Positions 6,597 through 13,255 of a DNA stretch of 13,255 nt are shown in pieces. Location: NCBI GenBank assembly GCA_934486495.1, contig CAKSPW010000062.1, positions 1-13,255 of the forward strand, in the 5' to 3' direction. This DNA comes from an uncultured Clostridia bacterium. GTDB lineage: Bacteria; Bacillota; Clostridia; UBA1381. Each line of letters starts with the position of its first letter. Within the stretch, counting starts at the first letter, position 1. The translations under genes and the position numbers were made by a program. Under the pieces are notes generated by a model. The model did not search any database. It had not been told where the DNA came from and saw nothing but the letters and a program-made list of their open reading frames with translations.

Positions 6597-7018
6597 CGTA
6601 AATCCTCCAATCTCTTATTCTCGCCCAAAGATGCAACCTTTGCGGCAAAATCATTCATTGTTTCGGCAAATTTTGCACCCTCTGCAGCACTTACCCATTC
6701 AACGCGTGTACGTTCTCTTTCTATACCAAGATAATCAAGCATTGAGAAAAGAAGCGACATACGTCTTCTCGTATAATAGTTACCGGAGGTATAATGACAG
6801 TCGCCGGGATGGCAGCCGCAAAGAATAACTCCGTCGGCACCGCGCTGAAACGCACGCAGAATAAACATCGGGTTTACTCTGCATGAGCACGGAACACGTA
6901 TAATTTTTACATCAGCCGGATAGTTAAGTCTGTTGTTTCCGGCAAGGTCGGCTCCTGCATATGAACACCAGTTACAGCAGAATGCCACAATAAGCGGCTT
7001 ATATTCATTTACTTGCAT
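6584..7018 (-). CDS. flxD: MvhD/FlxD-type [2Fe-2S] linker subunit to HdrA
   Basis: A 144-residue MvhD-domain protein. Family motifs are FCCNWCSYAGADLAG at 13-27, VPCSCRV at 42-48 and LCGCHPGDCHY at 66-76. These provide cysteines C14, C15, C18, C44, C46, C67, C69 and C74 for a [2Fe-2S] cluster. MvhD proteins dock a hydrogenase or other donor module onto HdrA; here the donor would be FlxABC. The second motif usually reads CSGRV, so the extra cysteine at 46 is unusual. The gene overlaps hdrA by 10 bp at its start, with GGAGGTGG upstream inside hdrA, and overlaps flxC at its end. A hydrogenase partner is unlikely because no hydrogenase large subunit is present in this cluster. Confidence 0.92.
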   Translation of the reverse strand: MQVNEYKPLIVAFCCNWCSYAGADLAGNNRLNYPADVKIIRVPCSCRVNPMFILRAFQRGADGVILCGCHPGDCHYTSGNYYTRRRMSLLFSMLDYLGIERERTRVEWVSAAEGAKFAETMNDFAAKVASLGENKRLEDLRCKK

Positions 7019-9003
7019 ATTGCGTCCACCTCCGCCATGATTTGTTTATTCATAAAGCCTTTAAGGTCCATAGCACCGGACATACAAGCAACCGTACAAG
7101 CTCCGCAGCCTTGGCAAACAGCCTCGTTTACCGACGCAACTCGTCTTACTCTTGTTGTTCTGTCGGGCATTCTGAATTCCTTGTCTATATATGAAATTGC
7201 ACCGTACGGGCAAACCTTCTCACAAGTCGAGCAGCCGTTACACATCATCTCATCCGAATGTGCAACGCATGGGTTACCCATGAGCTTATCCTTGCACAAA
7301 AGACCTATAACCTTTGACGCTGCCGCTCCTGCTTGAGATACGGTTTCGGGAATATCCTTCGGTCCCTGACACGTTCCGGAGAGGAATACACCTGCTGTCG
7401 GGCTTTCTACCGGACGAAGCTTGGGGTGTGCCTCCGTGAAGAAATCGTTTGTATCCATACTTGCGGTAAGCATTGTTGCAAGCGGACGTGCCGATTTATC
7501 AGGTTCTATTGCAGCGGCAAGAACAACGAGGTCAGCATCTATATGGAGCTGCTTTCCTGCCAAAAGGTCAGAAGCCTGTACTTTAAGCTTTGAACCTTCC
7601 GGAGTAACCTTACCAACCATACCCTTTATATAATGTACACCGTAATCCTCAACGGCACGGCGATAAAATTCATCAAAGTTCTTACCCGGTGTACGAACGT
7701 CGATATAGAACACATAAACGTCTGTATCGGGATATTTATCTCTTGTAAGCATAGCGTGCTTTGCGGTATACATACAACAGATTTTCGAGCAATATTCCTT
7801 ACCCTTTTCGGCACACGCCTCACATCTTGAGCCAACGCACTGAACAAATACAATCGTATGCGGATGCTCATGGTCGGACGGACGAAGAAGCGTACCGCCT
7901 GTCGGGCCTGCGGCATTCATAAGTCTTTCAAACTCAAGAGATGTTATAACATCCTTTGACTGCGAATATGCAAACTCATCAAACTTATCCATAGATATGG
8001 GATTAAAGCCTGTTGCAACAACTATTGCGCCGTACTTTTCCTTGATGAATTCGTCTTGTGCCTTATAATCTATTGCGCCTGCGGTACATACTCTCGAGCA
8101 AAGACCGCACTTGCCGGATTTGAGCATTATGCAGTGATTGGGGTCGATTGTTGCAACCTTCGGAACAGCCTGTGCAAACGGAATATAAATCGCACTTCTG
8201 TTATCCATACCGAGATTAAACTCGTTAGGCACTTTCTTTTGAGGACATTTTTCCGTACAAGCTCCGCAGCCTGTGCATATTTCCTCTTTGACATATCTTG
8301 CACGCTTTTTGATTGTAACTTCAAAGTTACCCACAAAGCCGCCTACCTCCGTAACCTCGGAGTATGAGAAAATTCTGATTTTGTCGTTTTGAGCGACATC
8401 AACCATTTTCGGTGTAAGAATACAAGCCGCACAGTCGAGAGTCGGGAACGTTTTATCAAGCTGAGCCATTTTTCCGCCGATAGTCGGTTTTGTTTCGACA
8501 ATATCAACCGGGAATCCGGCATCTGCAATATCGAGAGCCGTTTGAATACCGGCAATACCTCCTCCGATTACGAGCGCACGCTTTGTAACGGGGCTTTCAC
8601 CCGGTGTGAGCGGTGCATTAAGATTAACCTTTGCAACGGCAGCCTTACCCAAAATGATTGCCTTTTCGGTACCGATAGGCATCTCCTTATGAACCCATGA
8701 GCATTGCTCACGTATGTTTGCGATTTCAACCATGTACGGGTTAATTCCTGCCGATTCGGCAGTTTTTCTGAATGTTGCCTCGTGCATACGAGGTGAACAC
8801 GAGCAGACAACAATTCCGCTCAAATTATGCTCTTTGATGGCATTTTTTATAATATCCTGTCCTGCCTGAGAACACATATATTGATAATCAACGGAGAAAA
8901 CAACTCCCGGCTCGCTTTCAAGAGCCTTTGCAACAGCTTTGACATCAACCGTTCCAGCGATATTTGTACCGCAATGACAGACAAATACTCCTATTCTTTG
9001 CAT
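7009..9003 (-). CDS. hdrA: Heterodisulfide reductase subunit A (electron-bifurcating flavoprotein)
   Basis: A full-length HdrA of 664 residues, the flavin subunit at which electron bifurcation occurs. The N-terminal domain (1-130) has VCHCGTNIAG at 8-17 and CSCSPRMHEATFR at 67-79. The FAD Rossmann motif GGGIAG is at 147-152, followed by GGKMAQLDKTFPTLDCAACILTPKM (176-200), an HdrA hallmark. An inserted ferredoxin domain has C243/246/249/253 and C291/299/302/306. QCVGSRCEAC (388-397) and YCSKICC (404-410) follow. The C-terminal ferredoxin has C588/591/594/598 and C630/633/636/640. It sits between hdrC (16-bp gap) and flxD (10-bp overlap), with AAAGGAG nine bases before the ATG. It is expected to receive NADH electrons via FlxD and split them between ferredoxin and HdrBC. 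Confidence 0.95.
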   Translation of the reverse strand: MQRIGVFVCHCGTNIAGTVDVKAVAKALESEPGVVFSVDYQYMCSQAGQDIIKNAIKEHNLSGIVVCSCSPRMHEATFRKTAESAGINPYMVEIANIREQCSWVHKEMPIGTEKAIILGKAAVAKVNLNAPLTPGESPVTKRALVIGGGIAGIQTALDIADAGFPVDIVETKPTIGGKMAQLDKTFPTLDCAACILTPKMVDVAQNDKIRIFSYSEVTEVGGFVGNFEVTIKKRARYVKEEICTGCGACTEKCPQKKVPNEFNLGMDNRSAIYIPFAQAVPKVATIDPNHCIMLKSGKCGLCSRVCTAGAIDYKAQDEFIKEKYGAIVVATGFNPISMDKFDEFAYSQSKDVITSLEFERLMNAAGPTGGTLLRPSDHEHPHTIVFVQCVGSRCEACAEKGKEYCSKICCMYTAKHAMLTRDKYPDTDVYVFYIDVRTPGKNFDEFYRRAVEDYGVHYIKGMVGKVTPEGSKLKVQASDLLAGKQLHIDADLVVLAAAIEPDKSARPLATMLTASMDTNDFFTEAHPKLRPVESPTAGVFLSGTCQGPKDIPETVSQAGAAASKVIGLLCKDKLMGNPCVAHSDEMMCNGCSTCEKVCPYGAISYIDKEFRMPDRTTRVRRVASVNEAVCQGCGACTVACMSGAMDLKGFMNKQIMAEVDAICK

Positions 9004-9019
9004 GGAATGTATCTCCTTT

Positions 9020-9418
9020 CTATTTTGAATATTTTCTGAATGCGCTCATGAGTGCCTGCTGCGGTATTTCATCATCCTGTGCCGCAATTTCCGGTATCTC
9101 ATCGGGCTTTAAGTGATTTGCACCCTTTTCACGAATAACCGTAAGTCTGAGCGCCTCAACAAGCTTTGCAGGTTCAACGCCGCGCGGACATCTGTCAACG
9201 CAGGCAAAGCATGAAAGACACTTGTATATAGACTTTGAATTTCTGAGTGCTTCTATATCTCCGCTTTCAACCATGTACACAAACTGATGCGGATGATATT
9301 CCATTTCATCGTATGAAGGACACGTTGCCGAGCATTTTCCGCATCTCATGCATTTGAGCGGATTAACGCCGCTCATGCGCAATATTTGTTCCTTCATGCG
9401 CTCCTGTTTATTCTGCAT
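9020..9418 (-). CDS. hdrC: Heterodisulfide reductase subunit C (two 4Fe-4S)
   Basis: A 132-residue HdrC with two ferredoxin sites, C23/26/29/33 and C67/70/73/77, connected by the family linker YHPHQFVYMVESGD (41-54). It relays electrons from HdrA to HdrB. The start overlaps the end of hdrB by 11 bp, with AAAGGAGG six bases before the ATG, so translation is coupled. A C-terminal helical tail (100-132) ends ALMSAFRKYSK. Confidence 0.94.
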   Translation of the reverse strand: MQNKQERMKEQILRMSGVNPLKCMRCGKCSATCPSYDEMEYHPHQFVYMVESGDIEALRNSKSIYKCLSCFACVDRCPRGVEPAKLVEALRLTVIREKGANHLKPDEIPEIAAQDDEIPQQALMSAFRKYSK

Positions 9419-10214
9419 CGTTATCCTCCTTTATCCCAAATGCCTCAGCCATTAATTCGGTAAAGTAAACAACGGGGATATTGCTGCCTGCCTTTACAAG
9501 ATTGTATTTGCAAAGCGGACAAGCCGTTACAATCTCCTCCGCACCGCAGTTTTCGGCATTTTCCGAAACAGCGTTTGCTTTTTTAGCCGCAAAATCCTTA
9601 TCCTCAACCACAACATAACCGCCGCAGCACTCGTTTCTCATCGAATACGCAACCGGCTCTGCACCGAGAGCTTTTATAAAGTCCTCCATGATTGTCGGGT
9701 TTTCCGGGTCATCAAAATTCATAACCTTGCCCGGTCTTAAAAGCATACATCCGTAATATGCGGCAATTTTTCTGCCGGTCAACGGATTTTTAACAGCTTC
9801 TTTAACCTTGTCAAAGCCTACCTTGTCACGAAGAAGCTCAAGATAATGATAAATCTCCGTTTCACCGTAATAAGGCTCCGACGGTTCTTTATCCTGTGCC
9901 ATGTAAGTGTTTACCTTCATGGCAAAGTCATCGTTTGTCTGAATTTCGTGATTTGTCTGTTTTATAACGTTATGACAGGCTGAACATACCGTTACCAAAG
10001 GCTGCTTTTCATCTCTTGCGCTTACAAGAGCACGAACGCTCGAAAGCTTTGATGCAATTTCGTCCTTGGCGCTTACGTAAACGCCGCCGCAGCATTGCCA
10101 ATCCTTTATCTCGCAAAGCTCAACACCGAGTACTTCGGCGCATTTTCTTGCGTAAAGGTCAAGCTTTTTAGCCTTTGTTCGGAGGGTACAGCCCGGAAAA
10201 TAACTAACCTTCAT
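9408..10214 (-). CDS. hdrB: Heterodisulfide reductase subunit B (two CCG domains)
   Basis: A 268-residue HdrB with both cysteine-rich CCG domains complete: C9, C41-C42 and C77-xx-C80, then C156, C196-C197 and C232-xx-C235. In methanogen HdrB these residues hold two noncubane [4Fe-4S] clusters that reduce CoM-S-S-CoB; in sulfate reducers the Flx-linked homologue is thought to act on DsrC. Neither substrate is evident in this window. Homologous CCG domains occur fused in methanogen thiol:fumarate reductase TfrB, which makes a link with the FrdAB pair in this operon plausible. GGAGGT lies six bases before the ATG, and the gene starts 23 bp after fumC. Confidence 0.94.
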   Translation of the reverse strand: MKVSYFPGCTLRTKAKKLDLYARKCAEVLGVELCEIKDWQCCGGVYVSAKDEIASKLSSVRALVSARDEKQPLVTVCSACHNVIKQTNHEIQTNDDFAMKVNTYMAQDKEPSEPYYGETEIYHYLELLRDKVGFDKVKEAVKNPLTGRKIAAYYGCMLLRPGKVMNFDDPENPTIMEDFIKALGAEPVAYSMRNECCGGYVVVEDKDFAAKKANAVSENAENCGAEEIVTACPLCKYNLVKAGSNIPVVYFTELMAEAFGIKEDNDAE

Positions 10215-10237
10215 CGTCTTACCTCCACAATTATTAA

Positions 10238-11614
10238 TTAAACCATCTGTTCGGGATGGAATACCTCATCGAATTTTTCCTCGGTCAAAAATCCGAGTTC
10301 AACGCAAGCTTCTTTAAGCGATATATTATCCTTAAATGCTTTCTTAGCCGTTTTTGCGGCATTTTCATAACCGATATAAGGGTTAAGCGCCGTAACGAGC
10401 ATGAGTGAATTATGCAAATTATGATGCATTTTCTCTTTATCCGCCGTAATTCCGACAGCGCAGTTTTTGTTAAACGATATTATAACCTCCGACAAAAGTC
10501 TTGCGGATTGAAGGAAGTTATAAGCCGTAACGGGCATAAACACGTTAAGCTCAAAGTTACCCTGTGATGCGGCAATTGATACAGCTGCGTCATTTCCCAT
10601 AACCTGAACGGCAACCATTGTAACCGCCTCGCACTGAGTCGGGTTCACCTTTCCGGGCATGATTGACGAGCCGGGTTCGTTTTCGGGAATATGAATTTCG
10701 CCGAGACCGTCACGGGGACCGGATGCGAGCCAGCGAACGTCGTTGGCAATTTTAAGCATATCGCACGCCAAAGCTTTTATTGCGCCGTGTGCGAACACAA
10801 TCTCATCCTTTGATGTCAGGGCATGGAATTTATTTTCTGCCGTAACAAACGGTTTACCTGTAAGAGATGCAACCTTTTGCGCAACCTTTTCTCCGAAGCC
10901 TTTCGGAGCGTTAAGTCCCGTTCCTACAGCAGTACCGCCGAGTGCAAGCTCATAAAGCGGCTTAAGCGCCATTTCAAGAAGCTCGCAGTCACGCTCAAGG
11001 CTCGATCTCCAGCCACTGATTTCCTGACTGAATGTAATCGGTGTTGCGTCCTGAAGATGCGTACGTCCCGATTTTACTATGCCCTCATTCTCTTTTTCAA
11101 GTCTTTTAAACGTTTCGATAAGTGTTTTTGCCGCCGGGAGGAGCTTGTCCTCAATTGCGATTACGGCAGAAATATGCATTGCAGTCGGGAATGTATCGTT
11201 CGACGACTGACTCATGTTAATATCATCGTTGGGGTGAGCAAGCTTTTCGCCCGCAATTTGATTTGCGCGGTTTGCTATAACCTCATTTGCGTTCATGTTC
11301 GACTGCGTACCCGAGCCTGTCTGCCATACAACAAGCGGAAAGTTATCGTTTAATTTGCCCGATATAACCTCGTCGCAAGCCTCGGAAATTGCCGCAAGCT
11401 TTTTCTCGGTCATTTTTTCCGGCTTCAAGTCGTGATTGGCAAGTGCGGCAGCTTTTTTAAGTATGCCGAATGCATGAGTAATTTCTCTGGGCATTGTTTC
11501 TATGCCTACACCTATTTCAAAATTTTCGTGACTTCTTTGAGTCTGTGCCGCCCACAGCTTGTCTGCAGGAACCTTAACCTCGCCCATAGAGTCATGTTCT
11601 ATGCGATATTCCAT
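10238..11614 (-). CDS. fumC: Fumarate hydratase, class II
   Basis: A 458-residue class II fumarase interconverting malate and fumarate in the cytosol; it needs no iron-sulfur cluster. Visible motifs are TGSGTQSNMN at 99-108, SSNDTFPTAMH at 137-147, GRTHLQDATP at 183-192 (catalytic His186) and the superfamily signature GSSIMPGKVNP at 315-325 (catalytic Ser317). Length matches E. coli FumC. AAGGAGTG lies seven bases before the ATG. The gene lies 22 bp after mdh and 23 bp before hdrB, placing fumarate production directly next to the predicted fumarate-reducing complex. Aspartase and argininosuccinate lyase are related alternatives, but the sequence follows FumC throughout and mdh adjacency supports fumarase. 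Confidence 0.95.
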   Translation of the reverse strand: MEYRIEHDSMGEVKVPADKLWAAQTQRSHENFEIGVGIETMPREITHAFGILKKAAALANHDLKPEKMTEKKLAAISEACDEVISGKLNDNFPLVVWQTGSGTQSNMNANEVIANRANQIAGEKLAHPNDDINMSQSSNDTFPTAMHISAVIAIEDKLLPAAKTLIETFKRLEKENEGIVKSGRTHLQDATPITFSQEISGWRSSLERDCELLEMALKPLYELALGGTAVGTGLNAPKGFGEKVAQKVASLTGKPFVTAENKFHALTSKDEIVFAHGAIKALACDMLKIANDVRWLASGPRDGLGEIHIPENEPGSSIMPGKVNPTQCEAVTMVAVQVMGNDAAVSIAASQGNFELNVFMPVTAYNFLQSARLLSEVIISFNKNCAVGITADKEKMHHNLHNSLMLVTALNPYIGYENAAKTAKKAFKDNISLKEACVELGFLTEEKFDEVFHPEQMV

Positions 11615-11636
11615 TACAAAACACTCCTTATTTTAA

Positions 11637-12581
11637 TTATATTTCGAGGCTTTTTATAACGCCCTTTAATGTTTCCGCACTCTTGTGAAGCTTTGCGATT
11701 TCCTCATCGGTAAGAGATATAAGCACCTTTGACTTTGCGCCGTCCTTGCCGACAATGTTAAGAACGCTAAGTGCAACATCGTCAATACCGTACTCGCCGT
11801 GCATAAGCGTTGAAACGGTCATTGTTGTATCTATACCCGTAAGAAGACATTTGCAAATATGACAGACCGAAGCTGAAACGGCATAGAATGTTGCGCCCTT
11901 TCTTTCGATAACTCTTGCGCCCGATTTTCTTACGTACTGCTCAACCTCGTTATAGTTAAACTCCGGGAACAATGTGTTCATGTTTGAAGCAAGCTTGTTG
12001 CTTTCGCTTATAGGCACGTTTGAGATGTTTGCAACCGACCACGGAATAAATGAAGAATCGCCATGCTCACCGAACACATATGCGTGTACGTTGCTTTGAT
12101 TTATATTGTAATACTCGGCAATTCTCGATCTGAGTCTTGCTGTATCGAGGATTGTACCCGAACCGATAATCTGATTTTCGGGCAGACCCGATCTTTTGCT
12201 GAACGTATACGTAAGCACATCGACAGGGTTACTTACTATGATATAGGTTGCATTCGGAGCGTATCTTGTAATCTCCGGTATAATCGATTTGGTAATGTTG
12301 ACGTTTGTCTGCGCAAGCTCAAGTCTTGACTGTCCCGGTTTTCTTGCGATACCCGATGTAAGAATTACAATGTCAGAGTCTGCTGCGTCACGGTAATCAC
12401 CCGCATAAACAGAGCAAGCTCCGCAAAACGGCGTACCCTGGCGAATATCGAGAGCTTCACCGAGAGCCTTTTCGTTGTTAATGTCAATCATGACAATTTC
12501 AGAAGCAATTCCCATAACTGTAAGAGTGTAAGCAATTGTAGATCCAACGCTGCCCGTTCCGATTATTGATATTTTGTTCAT
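11637..12581 (-). CDS. mdh: LDH-family malate dehydrogenase
   Basis: A 314-residue NAD-dependent 2-hydroxyacid dehydrogenase with the LDH/MDH fold. IIGTGSVGS at 6-14 binds NAD; Asp146, Arg149 and His173 (in GEHGDSS) match LDH residues 168, 171 and 195; Arg86 matches Arg109. The specificity loop reads GIARKPGQSR (77-86): Arg80 occupies the LDH Gln102 position. Gln there selects pyruvate, while Arg selects oxaloacetate, and a Gln-to-Arg change alone is known to convert a Bacillus LDH to MDH. Thr231 (the LDH Thr246 position) is still LDH-like. With fumC next downstream, malate dehydrogenase is the better call despite overall LDH similarity. It is the first gene after the promoter at 12766-12794, with AAGGTG four bases before the ATG. 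Confidence 0.88.
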   Translation of the reverse strand: MNKISIIGTGSVGSTIAYTLTVMGIASEIVMIDINNEKALGEALDIRQGTPFCGACSVYAGDYRDAADSDIVILTSGIARKPGQSRLELAQTNVNITKSIIPEITRYAPNATYIIVSNPVDVLTYTFSKRSGLPENQIIGSGTILDTARLRSRIAEYYNINQSNVHAYVFGEHGDSSFIPWSVANISNVPISESNKLASNMNTLFPEFNYNEVEQYVRKSGARVIERKGATFYAVSASVCHICKCLLTGIDTTMTVSTLMHGEYGIDDVALSVLNIVGKDGAKSKVLISLTDEEIAKLHKSAETLKGVIKSLEI

Positions 12582-12633
12582 AAAGCACCTTCTCCATCTT
12601 TCTGTTAATTTTTTGACAATGTCGCGCGCATAA

Positions 12634-12659
12634 GTGCATCATCGCGCAACAAAATGCAC
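12634..12659 (-). other. Possible leader stem-loop upstream of mdh
   Basis: GTGCAT (12634-12639) pairs with ATGCAC (12654-12659) across a 14-nt GC-rich loop in the mdh 5' leader. The stem is short and might form part of a larger leader fold with the stem at 12695-12716. No known riboswitch is recognised. Confidence 0.3.
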
Positions 12660-12694
12660 CCTTCGGTTTTTATAATACCCCTCAGATGTCTTAA

Positions 12695-12716
12695 TGCAGA
12701 CTCGTGAAAGTCCGCA
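12695..12716 (-). promoter_or_regulatory. Leader hairpin upstream of mdh
   Basis: In the minus-strand transcript TGCGGACT pairs with AGTCTGCA over 8 bp (one G-U) around a 6-nt loop. It lies inside the predicted ~178-nt leader between the promoter and the mdh start. No U tract follows, so it is not an intrinsic terminator by itself. It may be part of a regulatory leader; its class is unknown. Confidence 0.45.
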
Positions 12717-12765
12717 CGTTCATATATGTAATCGCAAAAATGCGCATACATAACTAACCATTATT

Positions 12766-12794
12766 ATTGTACAACAATTCAAGCCGTTTGTGAA
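12766..12794 (-). promoter_or_regulatory. Sigma-A-type promoter for the mdh-fumC-hdr-flx-frd operon
   Basis: On the minus strand TTCACA (12789-12794, one mismatch to TTGACA) is separated by exactly 17 bp from TACAAT (12766-12771, one mismatch to TATAAT). Transcription would start near 12759, giving a leader of about 178 nt before mdh. It lies about 50 bp after the yfcE stop. This is the best promoter match I found in the window. Confidence 0.65.
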
Positions 12795-12799
12795 TTGTT
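12773..12799. promoter_or_regulatory. Dyad overlapping the -35 box, candidate operator
   Basis: A perfect 9-bp inverted repeat, AACAATTCA (12773-12781) and TGAATTGTT (12791-12799), with a 9-bp spacer. It covers the -35 hexamer and most of the promoter spacer, so a bound repressor would block RNA polymerase. It contains one Rex-like half site (TTGTGAA on plus), but the second half does not fit Rex. The regulator is unknown. Confidence 0.5.
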
Positions 12800-12805
12800 T
12801 ATTTT

Positions 12806-12834
12806 GTATATCGGTAATATATATATCGATATAC
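12806..12834. promoter_or_regulatory. AT-rich inverted repeat upstream of the promoter
   Basis: GTATATCG (12806-12813) and CGATATAC (12827-12834) form a perfect 8-bp inverted repeat with a 13-bp AT-rich spacer. It starts eight bases after the yfcE stop and ends 11 bp upstream of the mdh -35 box. It may be an activator or repressor site, or a weak terminator-like stem for yfcE, although no U tract follows. Confidence 0.35.
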
Positions 12835-12841
12835 CATAGTA

Positions 12842-13255
12842 TTATTTAAAAATCTCAGCCGTATCAAAGCTTTGCCACTGTTTGCCGTCCATACTTTTCC
12901 ACGAAAAAACTCCGTCTGCAAGGATAACATATCCGTGCTTTGAGTCCTCCTTTGGAATTGATACCGAACCCGGATTTATATAAACGTATCCGTCATGTAC
13001 CTTGCATTTTGGCACATGAGTATGTCCGTGAAGCAATACGCTGTTTTTCGGCATTGGCGGAACATTATTTTCGTTATACACATGACCGTGCGTTGCGAAT
13101 ATATAAACATTATCCGTCCACAGTGCGGCATAGTCGGCAAGACACGGAAAATTAAGCACCATTTGGTCAACCTCCGCCTCGCAATTTCCTCTTACACAAA
13201 GAATTTTATCCTTATACGGCGCAAGCATTTCAATAACACGCTTCGGCGCATATCC
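12842..13255 (-). CDS. yfcE: YfcE/MJ0936-type metallophosphodiesterase (5' partial)
   Basis: The C-terminal 137 residues of a calcineurin-like metallophosphoesterase; the frame stays open to the right edge, so the N-terminus with the DxH metal motif is outside the window and the ATG at 13228 is internal. Motifs seen are VRGNC, THGHVYN, LLHGHTHVP and INPGSVSIPK, the metal and phosphate ligands of the YfcE group, with spacing that matches it. The product probably hydrolyses phosphodiesters, but the natural substrate of the family is poorly known. It lies on the same strand as the fumarate operon and upstream of its promoter, so it is probably a separate transcription unit with no clear functional tie. 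Confidence 0.88.
   Translation of the reverse strand, partial: GYAPKRVIEMLAPYKDKILCVRGNCEAEVDQMVLNFPCLADYAALWTDNVYIFATHGHVYNENNVPPMPKNSVLLHGHTHVPKCKVHDGYVYINPGSVSIPKEDSKHGYVILADGVFSWKSMDGKQWQSFDTAEIFK

Noticed and set aside
11637..12581. L-lactate dehydrogenase
   Set aside because: Overall similarity is LDH-like, but the Gln102 position is Arg80, which specifies oxaloacetate/malate, and the next gene is fumarase.
12690..12722. 10-codon leader peptide in the mdh 5' leader
   Set aside because: An ATG at about 12722 opens a very short frame, but no ribosome site precedes it and the bases are explained by the hairpin at 12695-12716.
12783..12800. Rex (NADH-sensing) operator
   Set aside because: Only one half site (TTGTGAA) fits; the required TTCACAA partner 4 bp away is absent. 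The symmetrical element here is a different 9-bp dyad.

Overview
The window looks like the chromosome of a strictly anaerobic, low-to-mid GC Firmicute, probably a gut-type clostridium; no species can be named. The grounds are strong AGGAGG-type ribosome sites, tight head-to-tail gene spacing, oxygen-sensitive multi-cluster iron-sulfur enzymes and Clostridia-like protein sequences.

Layout. Bases 1-331 hold the 3' end of a plus-strand oxaloacetate decarboxylase / pyruvate carboxylase carboxyltransferase subunit (OadA-like). A long hairpin at 355-412 separates it from a convergent minus-strand gene train that fills the rest of the window. In transcription order (right to left) the train is: a 3'-partial YfcE-type phosphodiesterase (12842-13255); a 260-bp intergenic region with a good sigma-A-type promoter, an overlapping dyad and a folded leader; an LDH-family malate dehydrogenase; class II fumarase; hdrB, hdrC, hdrA; an MvhD/FlxD protein; two [4Fe-4S] proteins (FlxC- and FlxB-like); an array of four ~106-bp tandem repeats; an FAD/NAD(P)H reductase (FlxA-like); a candidate 29-codon ORF; a fumarate-reductase iron-sulfur subunit; a fumarate-reductase flavoprotein; and a small three-helix membrane protein.

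How the genes fit together. OadA (or pyruvate carboxylation), Mdh, FumC and FrdAB make up the reductive C4 branch: pyruvate/oxaloacetate to malate to fumarate to succinate. The seven genes between fumarase and FrdAB form a full FlxABCD-HdrABC set, a family known as an NADH-oxidising flavin-based electron-bifurcating module. The FrdAB pair has no cytochrome b membrane anchor. The most interesting reading (inference) is a soluble complex in which NADH is oxidised by FlxA and HdrA bifurcates electrons to ferredoxin and, through HdrBC, to a fumarate reductase. Fumarate would replace the usual heterodisulfide or DsrC acceptor, so fermentative succinate formation would also yield reduced ferredoxin.

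Non-coding features worth attention are the tandem repeat array that splits the flx genes, a cUUCGg hairpin just before the flxA ribosome site, the dyad over the mdh -35 box and the structured mdh leader. I see no RNA genes, CRISPR array, transposase or phage genes.
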